Shown piece by piece: positions 10,811-22,689 of a stretch of DNA of 64,000 nt. Position 1 is the first letter of the stretch; each line of letters opens with the position of its first letter. Location of the stretch: assembly GCA_025267735.1 (NCBI GenBank), contig CM046307.1:33781231-33845230 (forward strand), read 5' to 3'. Under the pieces are notes generated by a model, which was not told the DNA's origin, made no database searches, and saw only the letters and a program-made list of their open reading frames with translations. The stretch is from Mactra quadrangularis (Eukaryota > Mollusca > Bivalvia > Venerida > Mactridae). Made by a program: the position numbers and the translations under genes.

Positions 10811-13241
10811 ATGGAAGCACGATGTCGAACACTATTGGTGCTAGTTCTGACACTGTGTGTCATGAATGAGGGTGTCCATTGTAGAAAACTAGGTACGTAT
10901 TAACTATGTATAGTTAACTGTAAACTAAATGGTTATAGCGTATAATTCTGCTAATTTAAATATATTTTATCGATTGTGAGTACAGAAGTACTGTATTGAT
11001 GATTTAAAACAGCGGAGTTAGTGAATGTACTACTTACAGTTAAACAAAATGAAGAAATAACATATACATATTTTCTGTATCAGGTGATCTGTGTGATCAG
11101 TGTGGGTTAAAGTATTATAACAAACGCACCCTCAACAAGGTTGTTTCATAACTGATTAAATATTCTATCATTTTATGAGGTAGCGTAGAGTTCAGATTAG
11201 TTTTCCATTTTCCTAGTCTTATATTGCTACTTTCTTTAAACTGGTACTCGTTCATATATTGATAATGATATTTTCTTGTAATACAAACGGAAACCCGACA
11301 AAACATGGCTTCGACGAGTCCATTCATGCACCCCTAATTTGACTATTCGACGTCCGTTTTTTTATCATGTGACCTCAAATGCATCATTTTGATTGGCTTA
11401 AAGCAATCGGTGTTGACTACAAAGTGCTCAAATCTTGATAATTGTACAGGAACGGCGATAATAATGAAAATTACTGATTCTTTTGTTCAAGACAATAGCA
11501 CATCGACAGTTTGTTCGTATTAAAAATCTACGCGTTTGGAATTTTTAACCAACAATTTATGTTTATGGTCTGCGCTTTGAAACTACGAACATTCGTAAAT
11601 TGAAGAGTTATATATAACCTATTTATTTGTATGGTGATATTGCCATCAGGGTATCAGTATTAATTTGTGTGTTACGTGATAATAATCGAGAAGTTGTCTA
11701 CTGAACGCGGTACAGCCGCCTGGCGAGCTCAGTTTGTAGCACGTAAGTCTACTGATCGATGGGTCGTGGGTTCGATTCTGGGCGGGGCATACTTTCATGG
11801 AGCTTGATAATGAAATTATTTCTACGACCATTCTCCCTCCTACCACTGATTTTTAATTATGTTGGCCAGTCGTCCAGGAGTGAGTAGGTTGACTGATCGC
11901 TGTTATATGACCTATACAAAGTGTTTCTACGGCTTTAAACCCAACAAAAACAAACAAACAAAACTGCACGTGGTTGTATCCCTTGTATATATGTATATGT
12001 ACGGTATGTTTGAAAATCAAAGGAAAGTCACATGGCATAACCCTGTTATTAAGAATGATGAAAAAAATAATGTTTAAATCTAGAAAATGTACTATAACTA
12101 ATGCCATATTGACATAAAGTTCAACAAGTATGCATGTATTGTTGAGTGAATATTGTGTATTTCGTGTTTAATGATATTCCATATTCAAATAATATAAACA
12201 CAAGAACCAGTCAAGTTATATCTTATAAAGTATGAGAACGACTGCCACAAAATTTGTTATGATAGAAATTAAAAAAAACCCGTAAACATGTACTTTACGA
12301 TGAAAGAAATCAGACGAAACACACCTTAAATAATTCTGGAGTGTTTTTGAACGAGGAATCTAAATCTCACTTGTTAAAAGGAAGAACTTGCAAAATCTAA
12401 AAAAAACTTGTTAAAACTTGTTTAGCAAATGATCTGAAAATAACTTCATGTAGTGAAATTCTTTGACAGCTCCGACTCTGTCACATGTGTATTGTACCAT
12501 TTTCAGATGGTAATCGATTTCATTTGTTAATTTGATTTTTTTTTCACATAAAAAATGCACCAAGGTGACCGGTTAAATCGATATATATATAAACCTGCTT
12601 TGGTTTTACTAAACGTAAGGTATACAGAGCCTAGAGTCATTCGCAGTTAAATATGATGTTGGAATGTAGCGCACCTGACTAGAAATCCGTGAGTCGAGGG
12701 TTCGAATCCCGAGTAGGACCAATACACCTTCGAGGAGTTTGGTCATAAAAAATCTACGACCATTCTTAAATAATGGTAATAAATAGTGATCTACGCTGAC
12801 TGTATTTTAATAATCATTTGCGTATTTATTTTTTTTGGGAGGGGAGGGTGGCAACATAAGTAAAAAAATATTATGGTACAATTTTAAACTATTTAATTCT
12901 TATGCAAACAAATTTTGATTGTTCAGTACTATTTATCGTTCTTTATCATCTAATTTCATGAAAGCTTAATGGATGACAACAGAAAATTTTCGAAAATATT
13001 CATTCATCCCTGATAATGACATTTAGACTCTTCCATTTTAAATTGACGCCCAGCTAAATATTTCACATATAATAATATACCTTTTGCTATATTTTCAGTA
13101 CTCCCAATAGGTTCTGGCTTTGTTATAACACATTTATTACAACAGACTCCGGAGTTAAGGAGAGGCACAGAGGCAGGAGAACAATTTAATGTGTTAAAAT
13201 GGATGTGGTTCGGATACAGGGCCGTCAAATTCTTCACTTAG
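10811..13241 (+). CDS. Small secreted protein, 74 aa, two coding exons
   Basis: Exon 1 codes from ATG 10811 to 10892 and follows a TTACAG acceptor ending at 10805. Its donor is GTACGT at 10893. Exon 2 runs from 13099, after TTTTCAG, to the TAG ending at 13241. The 82 + 143 nt join in phase 1 to give 74 codons plus stop. Residues 1-24 form a classical signal peptide: charged start, Leu/Val-rich core at about 8-17, and likely cleavage after VHC24. The remaining ~50 residues have no cysteine. They carry basic pairs RK (25-26) and RR (48-49) and an aromatic C-terminus, WMWFGYRAVKFFT. The pairs could be prohormone-processing sites, so a neuropeptide- or antimicrobial-type precursor is conceivable, but no known family was recognised. 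The intron holds two SINE fragments. A 3' UTR with AATAAA follows. Additional phase-1 exons in the intron cannot be excluded. Confidence 0.7.
11715..11964 (+). mobile_element. SINE-A, tRNA-derived, near full length
   Basis: A tRNA-like head contains TGGCGAGCTCAG (A-box region) and GTGGGTTCGATTCTGG (B box). A body with GGAGCTTGATAATGAAATT, AGTGAGTAGGTTGACTGA and GCTACGGC-like words follows, and the tail is AACAAAAACAAACAAACAAA. The body is shortened by an internal deletion relative to the copy at 15355-15676. It is in the + orientation within the intron of the secreted-peptide gene. Confidence 0.8.
12645..12766 (+). mobile_element. SINE-A-related fragment with a different tRNA-like head
   Basis: ATGTAGCGCACCTGACTAG and GAGGGTTCGAATCCCGAG (intact B box) form a tRNA-like head. 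The next ~45 bp (GAGGAGTTTGGTCATAAAAA ... CTACGACCATTCT) match the start of the SINE-A body, after which similarity stops. It is a 3'-truncated copy or a subfamily with another head, and lies in the intron of the secreted-peptide gene. Confidence 0.65.
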
Positions 13242-13362
13242 ACCAGCTCACTGTACTAGTCAGCTAACCACACCCTTGTCATTGATGTTGTCGACCAGAC
13301 GGACAAAGACCAGTCTGTATCGTGCTGTATTGTCATTATTGTATATTGTTATAAGGTTCTGA

Positions 13363-13368
13363 AATAAA
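13363..13368 (+). terminator. Poly(A) signal of the secreted-peptide gene
   Basis: AATAAA lies 121 nt after the stop codon, with a GTGTTTGGT G/T-rich element just downstream. This position and context suit cleavage near 13380-13390. Confidence 0.6.
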
Positions 13369-13389
13369 TCGTGTTTGGTAATATCAATT

Positions 13390-14890
13390 ATTGTGAAGCT
13401 TAAAAGGACATTTTTCTCTTTGTTCTCATTTAAACTTAAAATTGTGCCTGGGTTTTTTCTTATCGCGTGAGAAGTGTAACATCAATAGAAAACATTTAGT
13501 GTAAATAAAGTCGATCCTAAAAATCTAAAAAAAATAATTTCATCTTTATGACTTGTCACTTCTACATCTGAAGTGTAAGTGATTTTCTATACATAGAATT
13601 ATGACGTTTTGATGAATAGAATCGTAGAGATTATACATAAACATCTACATGTACATGTATAGCAATGTTATTAAACAAGTGATTTGATATAGGCCCAGTT
13701 ATTTATCCAATTTAATAATTAAGTTTAGCGCTTGTACGGTTATTGTGCAGCAAATCAAACCCCGACTTGCCTCAGCTAACATATATAAATTTCTCATTTA
13801 TGAATAAATAAAGTATGCTTTCATATTTGAAATACTTGATTTTTTATATGAAGTGAAAATTTGATGTAAATTTCATCTTAATTTCTGCTTTAAATGAAAT
13901 TTAGACTCGACATTCGGTAATATACGTTAAACTAGCGGTCCTCGACTTTAAAATGCGGGCCTAAATGCAATACATGTACTTTAGTGATTCTGATTATTGT
14001 AAACACCATTTGAATTACCACATCCGCCAAATGTTTTTTTATTTATGTTAAATTTGTCTATTAAGAACAATTTAATAAGAATTTACTGTATGTTTACATT
14101 TATTAGAATGTTAAATAGACTTAGCTGATGCATATTGGAGAAAAAACTCCCGCAGACAACTCGTTCTGTATTATAATTGATGAATAATTGAGTGATCTTG
14201 ATAAAAAGTACTTTTACTGGTCAGAAGTGATTATAATGGTAATTTAATTGTGTGTAGAAGATGTTTGTGAACAAAATTCAATTATTGTTAGATTCCTATA
14301 GATTTTCTGAACTAAACAAAATTTTTGTTGCATAAACATAGGTTACATTCATACAAATGTATAAAATAACAACATGTGAACTAATTTAGTAGGGATGACA
14401 TTAAAATGAAGATTGCGTAAAAAGTGTCAATCGGCTTGTATGTATTGCATGTAAAAATAAGAATCATTAATATCATCTAAGTTTAAATCATTGATATGTC
14501 GACTATTGATTGTCATAAGTTTTTTAGTGAACATGAAGATATTTGATCAATAAATTAGTCATTCATTTAATGATTCTAGATCATGATTTGTAAGACAATG
14601 CGGTAATTGTTATTTTTTAGAACAGGAGTAGAAGTACTGTTTCAGATTATTTGGTACTCTCAGCACATGCTAATGTGTGGAATGAGGTTATGAACAATTA
14701 CATGTAATGTTTATATAACGTATAACATTTATCAACAAATATACATGACTGTGGAGTGAACTGAATTACATATAGCTTATATAAAAATTTTAGATATAAA
14801 ATAACAAACAGAAGAGAAAGATTTACTTATTTGGAACTGACAGTTTTATGGAGATTAGGAATTATAAGCCAGGAAGTGGTCTACAACCCG
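13390..14890. other. AT-rich intergenic DNA, no gene seen
   Basis: Very A/T-rich DNA with frequent stops in all frames. No repeat family, RNA gene or splice-framed coding segment was recognised. Confidence 0.4.
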
Positions 14891-15223
14891 CTTAGTTATT
14901 TACATCCGGAACATCCTCGGCCATTCGCTACGAATAACCTCGGACATATTTAGGTGCCATTTTGAAACTATGTAAACAAATACACGATCGTTTAGGCGAT
15001 GACTGAAGTTCCGTTTTTAATCCGTGAATTTAAAATTACACAGTTGAATGATACCAATGAACAATATTTGCTTCAATTTTAAACAACTTAATATGATAAG
15101 ACAAAGGTCTGTGTGTAAACTACAAGAACTATTTTGCGTAACCGTTACGTGCTTCGCCTCGCGTAGGTAGTAAAATCACCATAATCCACGAAAGGTCGAG
15201 GGTGTTCCGAATGAGTTATTTAG
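14891..15223. mobile_element. Foldback element, about 330 bp
   Basis: The left end (TTATTTACATCCGGAACATCC, with TCGGCC after it) and the reverse complement of the right end (AATAACTCATTCGGAACACCC, then TCGACC) match over about 30 bp with scattered mismatches. The interior contains CTTCGCCTCGCGTAGG and no open frame. A non-autonomous DNA transposon is likely; superfamily and target duplication are undetermined. Confidence 0.5.
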
Positions 15224-15354
15224 AGATACATTTTCCCAGTTTGAACATTTTTCTCATTTGCAGAATTTGAAATATTCTAAAAAGTGTACATGTTTGGATA
15301 GGCAAAAGTGTTTTATTGAAGAAATGATTTTCCTTTTTGCGTAATGCAAATACA

Positions 15355-15676
15355 TTTGTTTGTTTCTTTTTGTTGGGTTTAGATAACGCCGTAGCAACAC
15401 ATTATATGAGTCATATAACGGCGGTCAGTCAACCTACTCACTCCTCCTGGAAAGGCTAAATCTCTTGATTTAACTGTTAACCAACTGCTAAGCGCATACT
15501 TTCGTCGGTGACTGCCAACTGCCCTACATAATCAAAAATCATTGGTCCCTGAGGGAGAATGGCCGTAGAAATAATTTCATGATCAAGCTTCACGAAAGTA
15601 TGCCCCGCCCGGGAATCTAAGCCACGACCCTCGATCAGTAGACTTGCGTGCTACCAACTGAGCTAACCGGGCGGCT
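15355..15676 (-). mobile_element. SINE-A, full-length copy on minus
   Basis: Read on minus, it has a tRNA-like head (GCCGCCCGGTTAGCTCAGTT), a decayed B box, then the long conserved body and the AACAAAAAGAAACAAACA tail. This is the most complete SINE-A copy in the window at about 320 bp and is the best reference for the others at 11715, 19834, 25363, 29301, 29635, 52570 and 62916. Confidence 0.85.
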
Positions 15677-17149
15677 TGTGAGGATATTTGAATCTACCAT
15701 GAAGTATATCTTAATCGTTTTTAAAACAATGTCGACCTTGTGAAATCTGTAATTAAAACTTTTATTTGACGTGTTAAAATCTAGTTTCCTTATTGTTTTT
15801 CAAAAACTTGGCAGACAAAACATTTTCTATTGCTGACTGTAAATGTTTTTGAAATCATGGAATTAGCCATATATAGTCCACATTCGTCAAAATTGATGTA
15901 ATTGAGTGTATCGATTCATACTTGTGACTGTTTTGAGAACAGTCCGTCATTAGAATTTTAAAGAGTGTAGAGGATGATTCGTCATTGGAAGACTTTATAG
16001 CATACCAAAATATAATAGCAGGTTTTTAAAGCTTACTGCTATAGGTACCCGACCTAAATCCCCGCAAAGCATTACGTTTACGTTTGGGCGCACTTTTAAC
16101 AAATGTTAGAACTAAATGGGTTGGTTCAACTTCAAGTATTGTATGGAGCCATACCAGTATGTTAAGATTTGTTGGGTAGGTACAAATATTGCGAAGTATA
16201 CAGCCCCCCCCCATTATATAAGCATGCTCAGATTGGTTAAAACCGCCTTTCCACAGATCACATTACAATTAATATTGTAGACTCCTATCTTCCAGATGAT
16301 TCAACTTTTTTCTCAGTCATGACAAAGAAGATTTTCATCACTCTAGGGTTTTATTCCTGTTCTTGAAATAATTTTGCCTAAACCCAAAAATTGAATGCGC
16401 TAAACTTCAGTGCTTTCAGCACTTTGATTTCTATTAAAAGCAAGCCTTCTCTTTTTCTCTTGGAAGCAAGCTTTCTCTCGTTAGCTGGAATGCTGGAATA
16501 CTTCTTTTTTTTAAAATCAGGTCTTGTGGACTTCTTTTTTAAGCAAGTCCAACTACTGACATGAGATTAATTCTTTGAATTGAAATTTTTGTCTATCTTC
16601 TTCATTTTATTTACAAGATACATACATTATATGTACAACAAGCACGAACCTGTGACAAAACACCAAGATTGACCTCACGCAAATGCACGGTCAAAAAATG
16701 GCGTAAAATTGTCTTTCTTATACCACAAAAATTATCATTTTTACTGAATTAATCATTTAAATGTATATTGATGAAAACATTTTTGACGCTTATTTTCTTG
16801 TGGATTATTACAATTTGTTTACGACTTAGTGAGGGATTCAAAGGGTTTTTTTCTACAAACTTCGAAATATTAGCATGTCTCACGCAATTGCACATCCTAG
16901 AATAAAACCTGCTCTGGTTATCGAGTTAGCATTTGCACTTGTGTAATATACGGTTCTAGCAATCTTGTTTGAACCAGTTTTACCGGCTCGATTTGTTTTA
17001 CGGAATCTGCAAATAACCACGATAAGAAAAGGCAAGTTCGACCTTCACCTAAAATTGCAGAAAACAAATCGGGAGATTAATTTATGCGAAGTTAAAAAAC
17101 TTAATTCCGGCAGAACCACGAAAACTTCGGAAGAGTTGGCAGGTCTATT
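15677..17149. other. Non-coding DNA with one minor open frame
   Basis: Mostly AT-rich. On minus, 16026-16214 is open for 62 codons and ends in a basic segment (PKRKRNALRGFRSGTYSSKL). A C-rich run (16206-16213) sits at its start. It has no visible splice context or known motif, so it is noted but not called a gene. Confidence 0.35.
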
Positions 17150-19785
17150 ACAAATAAACTTCTGTAAAAAAAATTGAGTTGACATTTGTCTAAGCGGCCC
17201 ATCACGATTAGAATCCTGGAACATGAATGCTTTGCAATTGTACAAATAGTCTTCTGAAGCATTCTGTATACTGAACTACGTTTTTGCAAAGAGATTTCTG
17301 AATACTTTTCTTAATAAACAGCTGTCAATTCTCACTTCACAAATAAACTTCTGAAAACATTCTGAATACAAAACCTAAGTTTTTGCGAAAAGACTTCCGA
17401 ATGGACTTCTCTTTATTCACAATCTTAGAATCGACTTCTAACACATTTTAAATGCAAAGCCACGTTTTTTGCGAAAAGACAGTCTTTTCGCACTCAATGA
17501 AGGACTTCTGACATATTCTAAATCATTTAATGCACATGCATAATTTTGCGGATAAACTTCAGAATAGACAATTGATAAGAAGCTGTCTATTCGCAGCCGT
17601 AATAAAGACTTCTGACACAGTCTAAATACATAAATGATTTTGCGAATAGACTTCTTAATAGGCATTTGAATGGACAGCTGTCTATTCGCACTCCACGAAT
17701 AGACGTCTGAAAAATTCAGAATGCATTTCTATGTTTTTGCGAACAGACTTCTGAATAGACATTTGAATGGACAGCTGTCTATTCGCAACTCTAGAATAGA
17801 TTTCTGACACATTCTACATGCATATACATTATTTTGCAAATATACTTTTGAATGGACTTTTGAATACACAGCTGTCGATTCAGAAAATTGTTTGTTTGCG
17901 TGTTGGTGCGTAGTAAAACCCAAACAAACAATTTTCAGAATGCATTTTTATGTATTTACCAATAGATTTCTGATTAAACTTCTGAATGGACAGCTGTCTA
18001 TTCGCAATCTTAGAATAGATTTCTGGCACATACTAAATGCATATTTATGATTTTACGAACAGAATTCTGATTAGACATTTGAATAGACAGCTTTCTCGTC
18101 GCACTCCACGAATAGACGTCTGAAAGTGTCCGAATGCATTTCTATGCAAATAGACTTCTGAAAAGACGTTAAAGTGAAACATCTGTCTATTCGTCACTTC
18201 AAAAATAAGGTTCTTGAACATTCTGAACGCCTAGCTATGTGTTTGCGAATATAATTCTTAAAAGGCATTTGAATAGACAGTTGTCTATTCGCAATCCCAG
18301 AATATAATTAGGACACGTTTTTGCGAATAGGCTTTTGAATAGGCAGATTGACTATTTTCACTTCTCGAATAGACTATGGGAATATTCTTAATGCATTTTA
18401 ATGTTTTTCGGGAATATATTTCTGAATAGACAGTTGTCTCTTCCCAATCCACGAACATATCCACTTCTAAATATATCTTTGAATAGACATTTGTCCATTT
18501 GTCTCACCACAAATAGACGTCTGGAACATTCTGTATGTATAGCTATGTTTCCTTGAAAAAAGACTGAATAGACCTTTGTCTATTCGTCACAACACGAATA
18601 GACTTCTAAAGTATTTCTGAATGAATAGCTACGTATTTGCGAATAGTCTTCTAAATAATATTCTTAATGGACAGCTATCTATTTACTACCCAAGAATATA
18701 CGTCTAAAACATGTTGAATGGATATCTGAATGGACATCTGTCTGCTCGGATCCGCGAATAGACTTTTGAAACATTTTAAACGCATTACTATGTTTTCGCG
18801 AAAAGATTTTTGAAGTATTTCTGAATGGATAGCTATGCGTTTGCGAATAGACCTCTGACCATACTGCTGAAAGAGAGCTGACTCTTGAAACATTTTGTAT
18901 AGACATTTGAAAAGACATATGTCAATTTCGTCGCTTCACGAAAAGACTTCTGAAGTACATAGCTGTGTATTTGTGAATATACTTCTGAATATACATTTTA
19001 ATAGACATTAGTATATTCTGTTTCCACGAATAGACATTTTAAACATTTTAATGCATTACTTTGTTTTTTTGTGCGCATAGATTTCTGAATTAGACGGATA
19101 GACATATTTAACATTCTAAATACACAACTATGTTTTCGCGAATAGGCTTCTGAAAAGACTGCTTAATTGACAGCGGTCTTTCCGGCATTTTGTTATTAGG
19201 CTTCTGAATAGAATTTTGAATGTATAGCTTTGTATACAATGAATGCGAATATACTTGTGAATGAATAGATTCTCAATAAAAACTTTTTATTGCATGAATA
19301 AACTTTTGAAAAGTAACTAGACAATAGATAGCTAACTTCACGGACCTTCATTTTAAATTGATTGCAACTTTTTCGAATTAACTTCTAGTAAGGCTTTTGG
19401 TTGATCTGTTTCCTATTCGCATTCCAAGAAAAAAATTTTAAACACATTACTACGTTTTGCGATTAGACTTATGAATAGACAGCCGTCTATTTGCACTCCA
19501 CGAAAAGATATCTTAAACCCTATGGATTAATAGCTATATTTTTATATTTTTGCGAATAGACTCCTGAAAAGATCTTTGAATAGACATCTGTCTATTCGCA
19601 CCCCCACGAATTCAAAGCTATGTTTTGGCGAATAGACGTTTGGATAGACTTATGAAAGGACAGCTGTCTATTCGGCATTTTGAGAATAAACTTCCAAATA
19701 TTTTTTGAATGTATAGCTATATGTGTACGATGAATGCAAATAGACTTCTGAATGAACATATTTTTCAATAAACAGCTATTTGGTT
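17150..19785. repeat. Satellite of ~98-bp dyad units
   Basis: About 2.6 kb of diverged tandem units. Each typically has TGCGAATAGACTTCTGAATA, then GGACAGCTGTC, then TATTCGCA and CACGAATAGACGTCTGAA. Successive GACAGCTGTC centres at 17672, 17770 and 17868 are 98 bp apart. TGCGAATAGAC and GTCTATTCGCA are inverted complements, so each unit can form a hairpin around the palindrome GACAGCTGTC. Copies decay towards both ends. No protein-like frame is kept. Confidence 0.85.
17883..17936. repeat. 16-bp hairpin insertion in the 98-bp satellite
   Basis: GAAAATTGTTTGTTTG (17883-17898) and CAAACAAACAATTTTC (17921-17936) are perfect inverted repeats with a 22-nt loop. The spacing between neighbouring satellite centres grows from 98 to about 120 bp here, so this is an insertion or replacement in one unit. 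Confidence 0.6.
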
Positions 19786-19833
19786 ACATGATTACGTCCC
19801 TTAATGTAATGTTTGTCGGGTAAACAGGTAAAG

Positions 19834-20120
19834 ACACAGCTCCCATTAAGCTCAGTAGGTAGAACGCTAGTCTGCTGATCGCGAGTTTTTTTATTTCTAT
19901 TCACGGGCAAAATATACCTTGAAGTTCATGGAGTTTGTTCATGAAATTATTTCTATGGAAAATTCTCCCTCCTACCACTGATTCTTAATTATGTTAGTCA
20001 CTGACGATAGTACATGCTTAGTAACTGGTATAGAGAGCTTAATCCAGATATTTAGCTTTTCTAGGACGGCCGTGATATGACCTTAACGATGTGCTGCTAC
20101 GGCGTTGGACCTAACTAAAC
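19834..20120 (+). mobile_element. SINE-A, decayed copy
   Basis: The head retains AAGCTCAGTAGGTAGAACGC, but the B box is destroyed by a T-rich change. The body keeps TTCTCCCTCCTACCACTGAT, TCTTAATTATGTTAG and GCTACGGCGTTGGACC. It lies directly after the 98-bp satellite and before repeat R1. Confidence 0.7.
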
Positions 20121-20261
20121 GAGGAAATACACAATAAATCAACCCTTACATGGCAAACATTGAGTAAAGAACATATTTCGATTTCTATGAAATGTTTGTA
20201 AAATGTATCATAATCTAAATGGTACACATCCTAAACATTGTTTCTCAAAAGACGAAACAGG

Positions 20262-21735
20262 TGTAACGTGTCCGCTGGGCGCTCGGCCGTCAAGCCGGCG
20301 CTCGCGTACGTGTTTTAAGTCGGTGCTCGTCTTAGCACCGACTGACTAGGCGTCCGAGCTAGCTGCAGAGACGGAGACGAGACAATCCCAGGACACCGAC
20401 TCGTGTTCTGGGCGTAACAACGATACTATGTCTATATATATAGTAAGATTTTTCTCAAGCTATTTGCTTATATGATTAGAAACTAAATTAAAACGTATAT
20501 AGTAATATGTACAAGAACAAAGCATAAAACAAAAACACACTCCTGAGACAATACCTCAGAATGAAAACCAATAGAAACAACAAAAGTTATAGACACGATA
20601 GAATAAAACTACAGTATAAAACAATGTACAAACTTAATGTTCCAGACACAGTCTGGAGCAGAGACAAAAGCGTTTAACAAACTATAACTCCGAACGCAAC
20701 CTCGGATTTTAAAACGTATGTTGAAACCAGCAGACCCCGAGTCCGGACAAGCCAATGTCTCAGGAACAGCTCGGAACTAAAGCAAAACCAAAACTAAAAC
20801 TAAAACCCCGAACAAAACCTCGGGTTCTAAAACGTATGTTGAAACCAACAGATCCCGAGTCCGGACAAGCCAATGTCTCAGGAACAGCTCGGAACTAAAG
20901 CAATACCAAACCTAAAACTAAAACCCCGAACAAAACCTCGGGTTCTAAAACGTATGTTGAAACCAACAGATCCCGAGTCCGGACAAGCCAATGTCTCAGG
21001 AACAGCTCGGAACTAAAGCAAAACCAAAACTAAAACTAAAACCCCGAACAAAACCTCGGGTTCTAAAACGTATGTTGAAACCAACAGATCCCGAGTCCGG
21101 ACAAGCCAATGTCTCAGGAACAGCTCGGAACTAAAGCAAAACCAAAACTAAAACTAAAACCCCGAACAAAACCTCGGGTTATAAAACGTATGTTGAAACC
21201 TACAGACTCCGAGCCCGGACAAGCCAATGTCTCAGGAACAGCTCGGAGCTAACACTAAACCAAAACCAAAACCTCGAAACACTCTCTCGGGTCATAGACT
21301 ACTGCTTGGAACCAACAGTCCAAACACTCCTATATCACAAGGACGACCCGGAGCAGAAACAAAACCTCAAACGTTGGAACAAAATCAGTCTGTCTACTAA
21401 AATAACCTCGGGTACGATACAAGGGATAGCCCAGGATAATCACGCTTTACCCCGAAGGTTCTGCCACCAATGTTGACGTGCAGGAAAGCGCTTCTACCTT
21501 ATAGACAAACTACAAATCGCAATGATGTTCGAATGTCAGTACAGCAGATAGCTCATACCCCGCCAGCCAAGCGTCGGCAAATAACCAGAAAATCCGGTTC
21601 TGCCACCAACGTCCACGAGCAAGAAGGTGCTTCCACTTGAACAACATACAAATCGCAATGATGTTCTGTTGTCAGTACAGTGGAAAGAACACACCTTGAT
21701 CGAAAAGCATCGGCAAATAAACAGTAGACCCGCGA
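20262..21735. mobile_element. Repeat R1, copy 1 (unclassified, possibly LTR-derived)
   Basis: It starts with a 158-bp block (20262-20419) running TGTAACG ... CGTAACA, with TG...CA ends like an LTR. An internal dyad, GTCGGTGCT/AGCACCGAC, lies near 20320-20343. After A/T-rich DNA come about five 118-bp tandem units (20702-21290; CCTCGGG starts at 20818, 20936, 21054, 21172). Two 139-bp units begin GGTTCTGCCACCAA at 21457 and 21596; on minus this word reads TTGGTGGCAGAACC, similar to some retrotransposon primer-binding sites. A collinear copy starts at 62961. No protein is encoded. The right boundary is uncertain (to about 21890). Confidence 0.65.
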
Positions 21736-22118
21736 CTATCTTTCAGTCCAACCACCTCCACGAGCAGTCACCAACTTTCTGCTGCCAAATGAAGTTTACA
21801 CGCATTTATATATTATTGGACGAGTCAATTTTACAGAACAGTCCATTTCCAATCCGGAAGGTAAAACAAGTTAATTTTCAAAAAGGGAGGTAATTTATAT
21901 ATCATCCTTAGCTGACGTTACACAATACTATACCTAGTTTTAAATTGATAAAACAAAGGTATGGATTTCCCTTAAAGTTCCAAATAAATAGTTAAAAAGG
22001 TTTAATACTATACAGTTTTAGATTATCAGAACGTATCACAATTCTAAACATGATAGAGAAAGAAGAAAATTCACTAAAACATTCAATTTTAATAAAGGGA
22101 GATAATTTGTCAAAACTA

Positions 22119-22662
22119 TTAAACAAAGTAATTGTTCAGAGGCGATCTTGCATACAAAGAGAAAATGCCCTCAACAAAGTCGCTGAACAAAACGACAATG
22201 CCGGTTCGTTTCACAGGATTAGCACAATCCTGTACTTTACAATCACACCCAAATATGCATACTTGGCCAGCTTTATAACATTTGCATCTAGCAGAAATGC
22301 ATTTGGATTTAACACCACATGCCACTATTTGCAAGCATGCCGAAGGATTCGGCGACTTTCGAATCCAAACAGGAGATATAGTATCATTTTCATGTGACCA
22401 ATATCCCATAGTGACTTGATCTTTAAGTTTAATAGTGAATATTTGCAGCCTGTATTAAGGTCTCTGTTGGATAACTGGCGCTTAAAATATGAAACTGGTA
22501 AGCGTCCTTGGTAGGCGGAAGCGAATCAATGGATTTCTTTGCATTATAAAAAGTATTTAACGACATTAATCTATGTAGGTTTTTAGGATTGCAATTATAA
22601 AGAGCACACAAGAATCTATCAATATTTTCAGTCTCCTCATTGCGACCAAAAAATAACAACAC
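22119..22662 (-). pseudogene. Broken mobile-element protein with CXC-type Cys cluster
   Basis: Two minus-strand frames are consecutive parts of one protein. The first (22662-22429, 77 aa) contains SLPPTKDAYQFHILSASY. The second (22409-22119, 96 aa) has KSPNPSACLQIVACGVKSKC, then a Cys-rich stretch CKCYKAGQVCIFGCDCKVQDC. An LPPTxDA-xxxH motif followed about 50-70 residues later by a CXC/tesmin-like cysteine motif is, from memory, typical of the C-terminus of a widespread uncharacterised protein carried by animal mobile elements. The two parts are in different frames, so the gene is broken. The N-terminal part is missing. A related decayed copy lies inverted at 23531-24010. The function is unknown. 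Confidence 0.6.
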
Positions 22663-22689
22663 AGATACCTTGATGTACCAGATACCATT

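Noticed and set aside
10046..10903. Open frame of 285 codons with a plausible C-terminal signal-like segment
   Set aside because: The first 250 codons are the 30-bp minisatellite. The only real part is the exon from 10806, which has its own splice acceptor and ATG at 10811.
16026..16214. 62-codon minus frame with basic end (PKRKRNALRGFRSG)
   Set aside because: Starts in a C/G homopolymer run and has no splice or homology support visible here; left as a note in the region entry.
20702..21290. 118-bp direct repeats considered as a CRISPR array
   Set aside because: The repeats are contiguous with no unique spacers and lie in a dispersed eukaryotic repeat (second copy at 62961); no cas genes are present.
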